Source: Cloacibacillus porcorum (GTDB taxonomy: Bacteria; Synergistota; Synergistia; Synergistales; Synergistaceae). From it: 64,000 nucleotides of DNA. Numbering within the stretch: the first letter of the stretch is position 1; every line of letters begins with the position of its first letter. The notes below the pieces were generated by a model. That model was not told the origin of the DNA, made no database searches, and saw nothing but the letters and a program-made list of their open reading frames with translations. The position numbers and the translations under genes were made by a program. Of this stretch, positions 25,491 to 34,617 are shown piece by piece. The stretch spans positions 2,754,219-2,818,218 of the forward strand of contig NZ_CP016757.1 in the NCBI RefSeq assembly GCF_001701045.1, read 5' to 3'.

Positions 25491-26067
25491 AAAAATCTAC
25501 CGTCCTTCGATTGATGACGTCTTACCTTGCCTTATATCGACATCTATTCACATAATACATGGATGCATCCATACATCATACATAGTTATTACTAATTTTT
25601 ATAAAATTTCAAACGAATATCTCGCCGCAATACCGTTTGTATAATATCCTAATATGCAGTTTAGCACAAAGGGTACTATAACATTAACTTCATATAATTA
25701 CCTTTTACTGATAAGGCAAAAATATCATATAAAACTATAAGCGAGACTTTATAGGCCGGTGTAACAACGCTTTGAAGCAAATCCTCCTTATTAATTGACA
25801 ATATTTATTTTGTACCACAAATAAACAATAATCCATGTTTCACATTAATAACACGGGACTTACGACGTTTTTACCACCACGATTCTGGACCCATAAAATC
25901 AATATTCCTTAGAAATATCTGTACCGGAAATCAGTATACCAGACTTTACAAATATCTATTCCAATTACCGTTGCAGGCACTAGATATATCTCAAATTAGA
26001 TATTTTCTAACACACCACAGATGAAAATAGATAATAAACAATTATGTCCTCATAAAAGACACGACTT
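25491..26067. other. AT-rich non-coding gap between the LPS and type II secretion clusters
   Basis: 577 bases, clearly AT-richer than the secretion genes, with no frame that looks coding. It contains the candidate LPS promoter below and a 14-bp perfect palindrome (ATGGATGCATCCAT, 25559-25572). No gspG, pseudopilin remnant, tRNA or clear terminator for gspF was found. Confidence 0.5.
25641..25669 (-). promoter_or_regulatory. Candidate promoter for the minus-strand LPS glycosyltransferase run
   Basis: Minus-strand TTGTGC (25669-25664), 17 bases, TATTAT (25646-25641). It lies about 150 bases before the GT9-like gene. The local AT richness lowers confidence. Confidence 0.4.
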
Positions 26068-27237
26068 TTACCTCCCCGCCAAACTCGACAGATCGAATAT
26101 CGGCAGCAGCACGGCAACTACTACGAAGCCGACGAGCACGCCCATCACCAGGATGATCAGCGGTTCCGCGAGGGTCGCCCATTTTTGCATTGAGGACTGG
26201 GCGTATTCCCAGCAGCTGGCGCCCAGGCGCACGGCGGCGTCCGGGAGGTTGCTGCCGCTTTCTCCGACACGGATTATCGTCACGATCTCCTCGGGGAATG
26301 AGCCCTCTTTCTCAAGTGCCTGAGAAAAACGGTAGCCCTGGCGGATATGTTCGGAGACGACTGAGAGGCGTCCTTTGACGGGGTCCAGCGGCTCCGTCAG
26401 TTTGAGAGCCTGCACCAGTGGGATTCCGGCGCGCAGCAGCGTGCCGCTCTGGCTGAAGATCAGCGCGAAGGCCAGGTTGTCGCGGATATCTTTGAACATC
26501 GGCAGGTTGATTTTTTTGTTGCTGCGGCGCATCCAGAACACGACAATCGCCACAACTGCAATAAATGGGAGGAATCCTACGCGGACGGCGTTAGAAACAA
26601 AGATCAGCATCTCGGTTATGAAGGGCAGCTCCGCGCCGGACTCCACGACGAGCGCGGTGAGGCGCGGCACAACAAAGCTGAGAAGGAATACGACGACGCC
26701 AAGGCCGACAATAAGCATCAGTACTGGATAGGTCAGCGAGGACTGTATCTTTCGGCGCAGCGATATTTCGTTCTGGATGAGTTCGCCGGCCTTTTCGAGG
26801 ATTTCGGCGAGAGAGGCGGATCTTTCTCCAGACTCCACCATCCCGACGAGGCTTGGACGGAAGACGCCGAGCGCGGTCATCGAACCGGCGAGCGAACGCC
26901 CTCCCTCCACCGATTCGCGCAGCTGCGTGTATATCGGCTTGAGATTTTTGTCACGCGTCTGCTTTTGCAGCAGGCGCAGCACCTCGGTCATCGAGAGACC
27001 GCTGCGCATAAAGGAAGAGAGCGTGGTACAGAAGAGGTATTGCTCTTCCAGCGTCAGGTTTTTCCTGCGCGACCGTCCCGCAAAGGACCAGGTGCGCGGC
27101 TTTTCCTCTTTCACGCTGATGATCACATATTTTGCCTCGCCAAGTTCGCGAAGCAGATCGTTCTCGCTCGCCGCCTCTTTGCGGAGCTGCTTTTTCTCCC
27201 CCGCCAGAGTGTAGACTTCGGCCTTATAGAGCGGCAT
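26068..27237 (-). CDS. gspF: Type II secretion system inner-membrane platform protein GspF
   Basis: 389 residues of the GspF/PilC family. Two homologous cytosolic helical domains (about 60-165 and 255-360) alternate with three transmembrane helices near 168-190, 215-235 and 362-385. Conserved blocks include LCTTLSSFMRSGLSMTEVLRLL with its repeat FSQSGTLLRAGIPLVQALKL, and YPVLMLIVGLGVVVFLLSFVVP. It couples the GspE ATPase to pseudopilus assembly. It is the last gene of the cluster; the usual next gene, gspG, is not present. Confidence 0.95.
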   Translation of the reverse strand: MPLYKAEVYTLAGEKKQLRKEAASENDLLRELGEAKYVIISVKEEKPRTWSFAGRSRRKNLTLEEQYLFCTTLSSFMRSGLSMTEVLRLLQKQTRDKNLKPIYTQLRESVEGGRSLAGSMTALGVFRPSLVGMVESGERSASLAEILEKAGELIQNEISLRRKIQSSLTYPVLMLIVGLGVVVFLLSFVVPRLTALVVESGAELPFITEMLIFVSNAVRVGFLPFIAVVAIVVFWMRRSNKKINLPMFKDIRDNLAFALIFSQSGTLLRAGIPLVQALKLTEPLDPVKGRLSVVSEHIRQGYRFSQALEKEGSFPEEIVTIIRVGESGSNLPDAAVRLGASCWEYAQSSMQKWATLAEPLIILVMGVLVGFVVVAVLLPIFDLSSLAGR

Positions 27238-27240
27238 TGA

Positions 27241-28737
27241 TTATACCTCGCCGACGACGCGCAGCATCTCTTCGGGCGTCGTCTCTCCCTCGCGGACTGC
27301 CAGCAGGCCAAGCTCCAGCAGGGTAGCGAAGCCGCCGTGGCGCGCGAGGCTCTTGAGTTCGTGCAGCGCCGCACCGCGGGCGATAGCGTCCTGTATCTCC
27401 GGCGTGACGTCGAACTGCTCATAGAGACCGAAGCGCCCGCGGTAACCGCTGCCGTTGCAGTGTTCACAGCCAACGCCGCGCCAGGCCTTTTCGATGCCGT
27501 TTTTTAACACGACGCCGGAGGTCGGGATCTCTTTTTTACAGTGCGGGCAGACCCGGCGCACAAGCCGCTGAGCGACGACACCTAGCAGCGAACCTGAGAT
27601 AAGGTATGGCTCGACGCCCATGTCGGTAAGGCGGGTCACGGCGCTGATGGAGTCGTTGGTGTGGAGCGTCGAAAAGACAAGGTGCCCCGTAAGCGAGGCC
27701 TGGATGCCGATGTGCGCGGTGTCAAAATCGCGCATCTCTCCGATCATGATGATGTCGGGGTCCTGGCGCAGTATAGAACGCAGGGTGTTCGCAAAGGTGA
27801 GTCCCGCCTTTTCGTTCACCTGCACCTGCCCCACGCCCGGAAGATCATATTCTATCGGGTCTTCGACGGTGATGATGTTCACCTGCGGCCGCGCGAGCGC
27901 CTGCAGGATGGCGTAGAGGCTCGTGCTCTTGCCGGAGCCGGTGGGGCCGGTGAAGAGGATCATGCCGTTGGGGCGGCGGATGAGGTTCTCTATCCGCTCC
28001 CGTTCGTAGGCCTTCATGCCGAGGTCCTCAAGCGTCAGCAGGCCGCGCGCCTTGTCGAGGAGCCTGAGCACCAGACGCTCTCCATGCTGTGTCGGCAATG
28101 AGCTGACGCGTATATCGACAAGGCGGTCCCCAAGGCTGATGCCGATGCGGCCGTCCTGCGGCACGAAACGTTCTGCGATATCCATGTTGGCCATGACTTT
28201 GATACGGCTCGTCACGGGCGACTGATGTCCTTTGGAGAGGGCGTAGCGGTCGGATAGGACGCCGTCGACGCGGTAACGCACGGCGACGCGGTCCTCGTAG
28301 GGTTCGATGTGGATATCCGTCGCGCGTTCGCGCAGGGACTCCATGAGGATGCCGTTGACAAGCTTGACGACCGGCGCGTCTACGCTGTCGCTCATGACCT
28401 CCTGGCGCGCGAGTTCGGAGAGGTCGTCGACCTCTTCGATGGCGTTCAGCGTCTCCTGCCCGACGCCGCTCTTGATGTCGTAGAGGCCGCGGATGAGGTT
28501 CTGTATCTCCGCGGGCGGGAATAGTATGGTATCGGCGCTGGCGTCCATCGAGGCCGCGAGCAGCTGCGTCTCCACTACGCATGATAGGTCGGCCGCCGCA
28601 AAGGTGACGACCTTTTCGTCGCGCACGATGGGTATGAAGCACTTGTCACGCAGAGCGTCAAGGCTCACCCCCGGAGGGATGAGCTCAAGCACGCTTTCCG
28701 GCGTTATGTTCAGATCTTTTAAGGAACGCTCCGTCAT
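27241..28737 (-). CDS. gspE: Type II secretion ATPase GspE
   Basis: 498 residues. An N-terminal GspE/MshEN domain (about 10-90), a linker, and the secretion ATPase core. Walker A is GPTGSGKST at 264-272, the Asp box IEPYEDRVAVRYRVDG is at about 144-159, Walker B is IIMIGEMRDFDTA and the His box follows (ASLTGHLVFSTLHTND). The tetracysteine zinc site CPHCKK ... CEHCNGSG is present, marking the T2SS/T4P extension type. It powers pseudopilus extension at the inner membrane. Three bases separate it from gspF and four from gspD. Confidence 0.96.
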   Translation of the reverse strand: MTERSLKDLNITPESVLELIPPGVSLDALRDKCFIPIVRDEKVVTFAAADLSCVVETQLLAASMDASADTILFPPAEIQNLIRGLYDIKSGVGQETLNAIEEVDDLSELARQEVMSDSVDAPVVKLVNGILMESLRERATDIHIEPYEDRVAVRYRVDGVLSDRYALSKGHQSPVTSRIKVMANMDIAERFVPQDGRIGISLGDRLVDIRVSSLPTQHGERLVLRLLDKARGLLTLEDLGMKAYERERIENLIRRPNGMILFTGPTGSGKSTSLYAILQALARPQVNIITVEDPIEYDLPGVGQVQVNEKAGLTFANTLRSILRQDPDIIMIGEMRDFDTAHIGIQASLTGHLVFSTLHTNDSISAVTRLTDMGVEPYLISGSLLGVVAQRLVRRVCPHCKKEIPTSGVVLKNGIEKAWRGVGCEHCNGSGYRGRFGLYEQFDVTPEIQDAIARGAALHELKSLARHGGFATLLELGLLAVREGETTPEEMLRVVGEV

Positions 28738-28741
28738 TTTC

Positions 28742-30787
28742 TTATTTGCCGCCGTTCGGGGCCTTTTGCTGCGGCTTCACGTCGTCTGAGCCCACCATTC
28801 CGGAGAACTGTCCGTGGGGATCAAGCATCTCTCTTGAAACTCCCTGCTGTTTGATCGACTTGCGGTAGTCCTCGTTGTTGCGCTGCATCAGGATGCGTTC
28901 CGCTTCGCTGAGCTTCTGTCCGTCAGTGATGATCTCGTTGGTGATCTTCGAGGCGTGCTGCGGCGTCTCAAGTATATAGGGCGTGAGGAAGATCATCAGG
29001 TCAACCTTTTCGCGCTGCTTCTCCTGAGATTTGAAGAGATTGCCGATCAGAGGGATGTATGAGAAGAGCGGCACACGGTTCTTCAGCTCCTTCTCCGCCT
29101 CTTTGATGAGACCGCCAATGACGACCGTTTCGCCGTTCGCGACGAGTACGCTGGTCTTGACCTCGCGCTTGGAGGTTATCGGCGTGACGGAGTTCGTCGT
29201 CGTCATCAGGTCTTCGATGCGCTGTTCGATCTCCAGCGCGACGAGGTTACCGCTTCTGATGTGCGGCGTCACCGTGAGGATGAGGCCGACGTCCTTGTAT
29301 TCGTAAGAGTTCGTCACAGAGTCAGTGTTGGCCGCGTTTGTAAGGCTGCCCTTGAGCTGCGGTATGACCTGTCCCACCTGAAGGGAGCTCTCAAGGTTGT
29401 CGGTGCACATGAGGCGCGGCATCGAGAGGACGTTGATCGCGTCGAATTTGTTGAGCAGTTTTATGTAGGCATAGGCAAGACCGGCGCCTTGTGTATTTGT
29501 GAGTGTGTGAGCATTGCCCTTATCATCATATTCCAGTTTTTCATTAGTGATCAGACTCTGGTATAACTGCTGAATGTCGGAGGGAACGGCGGTGTTGCCA
29601 AGCTGCACGTTACCCGCGACGACCGTACTGCCGAAGAGGTCGCCGCCCCAGGCCGCCCAGTCGATGCCGGCGCTGTTGAGCTTGTTGAGGCTGACCTCGG
29701 CGATAAGGCCGCGCAGCAACACCTGTTTCGGCTGTGTGTCAAGCTGTTCGAGGATTGTCTTAAGCGAGTTATACTGTTCCTGCGAAGCGGTAAATACAAG
29801 GCTGTTGGTCGGCAGGTCGGGGACGACCGTCGATGGCATCGCCCCTTTGGGGTCCGGCGAGAGCTTCGCGGCGACGGCGAGTATCTGGGAAAGCTGCTCG
29901 GCGACCGTCTTCGCGTCGGCGTTTTTCAGGCGATATACGTGGAAGTTCTCGGTGCGCGAGGGGACGTCGATATCCTTGATGATACGCTCCGCCTCACGGA
30001 TGTTCTGGCTGCTGCCGACGAGGATTATCCTCTTAGTGCGCTCGTCGGAGACCGATACCATCCCCGCCAGCTTTGAGGAGGCGTCCTTCGCGATCGCGTT
30101 GAGCTGCGCCTCCAGCAGCTTCGCGTTCGCGTATTGCAGCGCGCAGACCTTGATCGTGCGAATGCTGTCGGGGGCGTCGATCGCGCGGATGACCCCGGCG
30201 GCGCGGGAGAGCAGGGCGGCCTTGCCTACCAGCAAAACGGCGCTGCCGTTGCCGATCGGGGAGACCTGTATCTGCGGGATCGCCGTCTTGAGCGGCGAGA
30301 CGACGTAACCGGCCTTCACATAGCTCAGAGGCACCAGCTGCACCATTATCGTGTCGCTCGGGTCAACGCTTTGGTCCCCCTTGATGACGGTGTTGCTCGC
30401 GGTTCCGCCGGTGGAGAGGGGCACAACTTTGGAGTATCCCTCCATGTCCTGCAGAGAGAGGTTGTTCATTTCGAGCACCGACAGCATCACCTGCCGCGCC
30501 TCTTTGAGGGTGACGGCCTTCGGTGAGACCACCGAAACCTTGCCTGAGACCCCCGGGTTCACAAGAATATTTTCCCCAAGGAGCTCCGACATAAAGCGGA
30601 TGAATTTCGCCATATCGAGGTCTTTGAAGTTCAGCTGTACGCGGCCCGCGGCGCGCATCTCCTGCGCCGCCTGGATCAGGTTCAGCTCTTCTTGGTCGGG
30701 CTCCGCCGCCGACAGGGTGCAGGCCGAGAGAGATACGGCAGCCGCTGCGAATAATGTATAAAGCAATCTTTTCTTACCGTGCATCAT
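28742..30787 (-). CDS. gspD: Type II secretion outer-membrane secretin GspD
   Basis: 681 residues. The N0 domain (VQLNFKDLDMAKFIRFMSELLGENILV) is followed by three N1-N3-type repeats (IRTIKVCALQYANAKLLEAQL; FHVYRLKNADAKTVAEQL) and the secretin barrel with VGQVIPQLKGS and VPLFSYIPLIGNLFKSQ. The signal peptide ends in SLSAC, a lipobox (L-S-A-C), so the protein may be lipidated at Cys22 and insert without a separate pilotin. It forms the gate through which folded proteins leave. The first ATG has AGGAG at six bases. The C-terminal tail is Gln/Pro/Gly rich. Confidence 0.95.
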   Translation of the reverse strand: MMHGKKRLLYTLFAAAAVSLSACTLSAAEPDQEELNLIQAAQEMRAAGRVQLNFKDLDMAKFIRFMSELLGENILVNPGVSGKVSVVSPKAVTLKEARQVMLSVLEMNNLSLQDMEGYSKVVPLSTGGTASNTVIKGDQSVDPSDTIMVQLVPLSYVKAGYVVSPLKTAIPQIQVSPIGNGSAVLLVGKAALLSRAAGVIRAIDAPDSIRTIKVCALQYANAKLLEAQLNAIAKDASSKLAGMVSVSDERTKRIILVGSSQNIREAERIIKDIDVPSRTENFHVYRLKNADAKTVAEQLSQILAVAAKLSPDPKGAMPSTVVPDLPTNSLVFTASQEQYNSLKTILEQLDTQPKQVLLRGLIAEVSLNKLNSAGIDWAAWGGDLFGSTVVAGNVQLGNTAVPSDIQQLYQSLITNEKLEYDDKGNAHTLTNTQGAGLAYAYIKLLNKFDAINVLSMPRLMCTDNLESSLQVGQVIPQLKGSLTNAANTDSVTNSYEYKDVGLILTVTPHIRSGNLVALEIEQRIEDLMTTTNSVTPITSKREVKTSVLVANGETVVIGGLIKEAEKELKNRVPLFSYIPLIGNLFKSQEKQREKVDLMIFLTPYILETPQHASKITNEIITDGQKLSEAERILMQRNNEDYRKSIKQQGVSREMLDPHGQFSGMVGSDDVKPQQKAPNGGK

Positions 30788-30843
30788 TTACCACTCCTAA
30801 TTTATTGCTGCGTTCTGACCTGTGATAAAGACGGGAGATCCGT

Positions 30844-31311
30844 CTATTGCTGTTGTTTATCGCCGCGGCTTCCGCTCTTTATAATATCCGTCGACGACGC
30901 CGCTGCCGCCTCTTCCTCTGCATCCTCTTTCGAAGGGATGTACAGTATTATCTTTTTATTTTTCTTATCGGCGACGGTGATCTCGCGCCACTTCACCTTT
31001 AGGGCTTCTCCGCTGTCGTCGGAGCCTGCCTTGTCGAAGTCGAGCCGCCCGAATTTCTCGCCGAACATCTCCGTCTCCTTGTCCTTCGTCTCCCACTTGA
31101 AGTCCCCGCTCGTTCCCGCGTCGGAGAGCTCCTTTGTCGAGATCCCCGCCTCCACCGCCTGCGCGGCATTCAAGAGGCTCTCCTTCTCCTTTACGGCGGA
31201 GAGGGTATTTTGCGCCATTATCGTAAGTTTTATCGCCGCCGTCGTCGTCAGCGCGAGGACCATGACGGCGACCATTACCTCTATAAGGGTAAAACCTCTC
31301 CTTCCCAGCAC
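30844..31311 (-). CDS. gspI: Minor pseudopilin, GspI-like
   Basis: 155 residues. A short leader and prepilin site (GRRG/FTLIEV, with Glu5 of the mature protein) is followed by a hydrophobic helix (MVAVMVLALTTTAAIKL). The A-I-K-L stretch and mature length fit GspI best, but the globular domain is poorly conserved and the Ser/Lys/Gln tail is unusual. It would be cut by a prepilin peptidase not encoded in this window and form part of the pseudopilus tip with GspJ and GspK. It lies between gspC and gspD. Confidence 0.75.
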   Translation of the reverse strand: MLGRRGFTLIEVMVAVMVLALTTTAAIKLTIMAQNTLSAVKEKESLLNAAQAVEAGISTKELSDAGTSGDFKWETKDKETEMFGEKFGRLDFDKAGSDDSGEALKVKWREITVADKKNKKIILYIPSKEDAEEEAAAASSTDIIKSGSRGDKQQQ

Positions 31312-31317
31312 CGGCCC

Positions 31318-32310
31318 TTATTTCACCTGGTACTTAAGCTCAAGGGGTTTTCCCTTGCGCTGTACGGTAACGTCGAAGCGCGTCCCCGCCATCAGCGAGT
31401 TCACGGCGTTAGCGGCATCAGCCATATTAGAAATGGTGACGCCGTTGACCGCCTGTATAACATCCCCCTGTGCGACGCCGACACGGGCGAAGACGCTGTC
31501 AGGCGCGATACGCTCAAGCTGCATGCCGGAACCGTCATCTGCCGGCACCATCCGCAGCTTGCCGAGTTCGTCGTAAGGGTTCATCAGCAGCGCGTCGACA
31601 AGCTCGCGCGGCACAGCCCCCTCTTTTCCCTCCGATGCCGGTTCGACGCCGGAAAAATCAAGCTTCGGCGAGGTTGGCTTCGGCGTCCTCGGAGAAGCCG
31701 GCGGAGGCGTCTGAGCCCTGGGTGCGGTCCCTCCCGAGAGGAATAGGTATAGGGTATGCTCGCTCTTACCGTCGGTAAGGAGCACCTCTCCGTATTTTAT
31801 CTTTTCCAACGTATAGCCGTTTACAGTCTGTCCCTTCAGGAACAGCTTCGTTCCCTCGGGATCGCTTATCCAGGCTCCGATGTTAGGCAACGTTCCCTGA
31901 AGAGAGAGGGAGTCAAGCGCCACCGTGCGACCCGTCGTCGCTTTATCCTCTTTCACCGGCAGATCGGCCTTGAAGGGGTTCGCTGCGGTGAAGTCTCCCA
32001 GCCCACCGCTGCCCTTCGCGTTCGCAAAGGAGGGCGCGCGGCCGCTGACCCTTGAGGCGGCGGCGATATCGGCGTCAAGGCGCAGAGAGAGCAGCACTCC
32101 CTTTACCATCCAGCACAGACAGAGCCCCGCGAATAGTCCGCAGACAAACAACGCCGGCGTCAGCATACGCGAGCCGCCTCTCTTCCCGGCCTTTTCTCCG
32201 CCGGTAAAGGAGGAGCGGAGACCGCCGTAAAGTTTTACTACCTGTTCGTAGGAGCCGTCGTATTTAAGACGGTCCGTTATCTTGTTTTTTATGGAGGCGA
32301 TAAGGCTCAT
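31318..32310 (-). CDS. gspC: Type II secretion inner-membrane protein GspC with PDZ domain
   Basis: 330 residues. One transmembrane helix (about 49-72, ALFVCGLFAGLCLCWMVKG), then a periplasmic HR domain (LDSLSLQGTLPNIGAWISDP ... LFLKGQTVNGYTLEKIKYGEVLL), a Pro-rich linker and a C-terminal PDZ domain (ARVGVAQGDVIQAVNGVTIS). This is the GspC layout that links GspD with the inner platform. Start ATG 32310 overlaps the gspN stop as ATGA and has GGAGG at eight bases. An upstream ATG at 32325 is less likely. Confidence 0.9.
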   Translation of the reverse strand: MSLIASIKNKITDRLKYDGSYEQVVKLYGGLRSSFTGGEKAGKRGGSRMLTPALFVCGLFAGLCLCWMVKGVLLSLRLDADIAAASRVSGRAPSFANAKGSGGLGDFTAANPFKADLPVKEDKATTGRTVALDSLSLQGTLPNIGAWISDPEGTKLFLKGQTVNGYTLEKIKYGEVLLTDGKSEHTLYLFLSGGTAPRAQTPPPASPRTPKPTSPKLDFSGVEPASEGKEGAVPRELVDALLMNPYDELGKLRMVPADDGSGMQLERIAPDSVFARVGVAQGDVIQAVNGVTISNMADAANAVNSLMAGTRFDVTVQRKGKPLELKYQVK

Positions 32311-32900
32311 CTCTCGATCCTCCACTCCCCGCTCTTGACCTTGGTCAGCGGAACCATTCCCATCTTACCGGCCATTTCAAGGGCCCGGTCAAGTTCCGCA
32401 GGCACCTTGAGCAGCATCTTCGCGCGCGTCAGCTTCCCCGTCTCACGCGAAAGCTCGGCAAAGCCAGTAACGGAAGTTTTGCCGGTAAAGGCGATATTCT
32501 CTATCATCAAAGACTGCGGTGTGAGCGAGATATCCGCCGTGCCGCCGTTCCACTCTAGAGCCTGCCGCGTCACCGGCACAAGGCTGCCGCGTCCCATCTC
32601 TAGCCGGCAGCTCTTAGTCTGCGAAAAAAGCGAGGAGATTATTGAGGGCGTGAGGGTCACCTCTCCGGCGCTGAACCTGAACACAGGAAAGTCGGCGTTC
32701 ACGCCGTTGTATATAAAGCTCTTTGAAAATAGCCCCGATACGCCGGATGAGGCAACTGTAAGAAAAATTCCGTTTTCCGCCGCGGCGCTCATAGCCATCG
32801 AGGCCGAGGTTCCCGCGAGGGACGACCAGGGGAAGAATACCAGTAATCCGCAGAACAGCCCCGCGATGACCGCCGCGGCGCCGCGTAAGGTTTTTTTCAT
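32307..32900 (-). CDS. gspN: Type II secretion protein GspN-like
   Basis: 197 residues with one N-terminal transmembrane helix (about 8-28; AAAVIAGLFCGLLVFFPW) and a periplasmic beta-rich body. The repeated amphipathic strands and the phrase ENIAFTGKTSVTGFAELS resemble the AsmA-like fold of GspN. Position between gspM and gspC supports the call; GspN is variable and often missing in other T2SS. It overlaps gspM by 4 bases and gspC by 4 bases. Confidence 0.7.
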   Translation of the reverse strand: MKKTLRGAAAVIAGLFCGLLVFFPWSSLAGTSASMAMSAAAENGIFLTVASSGVSGLFSKSFIYNGVNADFPVFRFSAGEVTLTPSIISSLFSQTKSCRLEMGRGSLVPVTRQALEWNGGTADISLTPQSLMIENIAFTGKTSVTGFAELSRETGKLTRAKMLLKVPAELDRALEMAGKMGMVPLTKVKSGEWRIER

Positions 32901-33367
32901 TGATCTTCACCCACTATCGTCAGCGTTACGTTGATCAGCCGGCCGTCTTTCTGTCCCGTCAGCGAACGAAGCTCCGCCGTCTTCACCGAGAGACCGTTTC
33001 GCTGAATATCCTCAACAAGCTTGCCCAGCTCCTCGTGATAGAGCCTATTGACCTGCAGCACAAGTCCCGACGGAGAAGACGACAGCTGATTGACCTTGCT
33101 CTGGAGCCCCAGCTTGTCGATTATCTCCGATACCGCCGAAAGCGGTTCTTTACCGGATACGGCGCCCTGCTGCGGGTAAGATTTTACCGTTATCGCCGCG
33201 TTGAGGATCTTCTCCGCGTCGCCAAGCCGGTCTTCGTTTTCGCTCATGGCGGAGAGCGCGGCGGAAAAGGCAAGCAGCGCGGCGAGCCAGATCATCACCG
33301 TGATCAGCGCCGCCCTTTGCAGACGTTTCGCCCCCGGCATCGCGCGCAGCTCTTCAAGAGATAACAT
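32897..33367 (-). CDS. gspM: Type II secretion protein GspM-like
   Basis: 156 residues. A cytosolic N-terminus, one transmembrane helix (about 20-40; LITVMIWLAALLAFSAALSA) and a small periplasmic ferredoxin-like domain ending in LINVTLTIVGED. The SAVSEIIDKLGL ... VNRLYHEELGKLVEDIQRNGL pattern is typical of GspM/PilO proteins. It partners GspL. The call rests on topology and gene order, as these proteins diverge quickly. Confidence 0.78.
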   Translation of the reverse strand: MLSLEELRAMPGAKRLQRAALITVMIWLAALLAFSAALSAMSENEDRLGDAEKILNAAITVKSYPQQGAVSGKEPLSAVSEIIDKLGLQSKVNQLSSSPSGLVLQVNRLYHEELGKLVEDIQRNGLSVKTAELRSLTGQKDGRLINVTLTIVGEDQ

Positions 33368-33369
33368 CT

Positions 33370-34563
33370 TCAGCGTCCCCCTTCCGCAAGATTCAGCGTA
33401 AAGCGCATACCGCCGCCCGGTATCTGCTGTACGTCGCCAAGCTTGACGGTAAAGCCGTTCTTCGCAAGCGCGTCGCGCAGCAGCTGAATATGATCGGTTT
33501 TGGAGGCCTGGCCCTCAATCTCCGTACGTTCGCGTCCGTAACGTATCGCGTCGACCTTGATATCCGTCCCCGCCGGCAGCGTCTTCCAGGCCGCGGCGAA
33601 GTTCGCGAGCGTTCCCTCCAGTGTGAGCTGGACGCCGCCGCCCGTCAGAAGGCGCAGCCTCTTGGTGATATCCGCGAGAGGGCTGCGGCTAACCTCTCCT
33701 GTGGTAAGCCTGTATACCTCGGAGGGCGCCGCGGCAAAGGATTCAGACATGTATTTATTTTGTACAAGTATAAAAAGCGAAAGGATCAAAAACATCAGCC
33801 CCGCCGCCGAGGCGATCTTCACCGCTCGAAAGGCTGAATTGAAAAAGGCCTCGTACTGTTCGGCCATCGAGGCTCCGCGGTTGGAGAGGTCGAGCCGAGC
33901 AAGTCCCGGCGCGGCGGCAAAGGTCGCCGCTGCGGCACGCCGCAGCTCCTCGCGCGAAACATCCTCCGCGCAAAATATGCGTACGTTCTCCGCCGGTATC
34001 TCCCCGCCGGTCGAAGAGACATAGCTGCGCATCCACTGCGCGAGCTCCTCCGCGCCGCCAGAGGCGTATCTGTAAAGCTGCGGCGTATATTCCTTAAACC
34101 ACACTGCGCAGGAAGAATCTCCCTCCTGCCAAACAATGAGGCCATCGCCGCCTATCTCGGCGGCAAAGGCTGCCGGAGCGGGCAGAAAGATACTTTTATT
34201 GCCCAGCCGCTCCTCATACTCCGATATCTCTTCCCTCGAGACGAACCAGGCCGCGCCGCGCGTGAGATTCGCACGCTGCTCGGCGACCTGCGGGACCAAA
34301 GAGAGCCTGGACTCCTGTTCGCCGAGGATCGGCCTAAATGTAAGGGTTATCGCGCTCCTTAAATTGACCTTACGACCAAAGGGAAAGGAGAAGGGAAATA
34401 CCGTGGCAGTACGAAAAGGAATAAAGTAAGCTTCCGTCTCGCCGGCCAGCGGCAACTCCCCCCTCTCGCAGGAGAGGTGGTAAAATTTTATCTTATTCGG
34501 AGCCCTCGCCGGCTTAGCCGCAAAGGAAATTTTTTCCATTAACCTATGACCCTTTATCAGCAC
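33370..34563 (-). CDS. gspL: Type II secretion protein GspL-like
   Basis: 397 residues. The N-terminal half is an actin-like cytosolic domain (GspL/PilM type; residues about 20-240) that binds GspE. One transmembrane helix follows (about 250-275; AAGLMFLILSLFILVQNKYM), then a periplasmic ferredoxin-like domain (LLRDALAKNGFTVKLGDVQQIPGGGMRFTL). The GTG at 34563 has GAGAGGAA upstream and is preferred. ATG 34539 (MEKISF) is a possible alternative. Gene order K-L-M supports the call. Confidence 0.8.
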   Translation of the reverse strand: MLIKGHRLMEKISFAAKPARAPNKIKFYHLSCERGELPLAGETEAYFIPFRTATVFPFSFPFGRKVNLRSAITLTFRPILGEQESRLSLVPQVAEQRANLTRGAAWFVSREEISEYEERLGNKSIFLPAPAAFAAEIGGDGLIVWQEGDSSCAVWFKEYTPQLYRYASGGAEELAQWMRSYVSSTGGEIPAENVRIFCAEDVSREELRRAAAATFAAAPGLARLDLSNRGASMAEQYEAFFNSAFRAVKIASAAGLMFLILSLFILVQNKYMSESFAAAPSEVYRLTTGEVSRSPLADITKRLRLLTGGGVQLTLEGTLANFAAAWKTLPAGTDIKVDAIRYGRERTEIEGQASKTDHIQLLRDALAKNGFTVKLGDVQQIPGGGMRFTLNLAEGGR

Positions 34564-34617
34564 TGATCATTCCTCTCCGGCCTACGCCGCTGCGTCGTCA
34601 TCATAAACGCGAAAAAG

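Noticed and set aside
25559-25572. 14-bp palindrome ATGGATGCATCCAT in the LPS-T2SS gap
   Set aside because: Not placed near a convincing promoter and seen only once in the window.
25491-26067. Possible gspG or pilin remnant after gspF
   Set aside because: No prepilin leader (GFTLIE-like) in any frame and the sequence is AT-rich non-coding.
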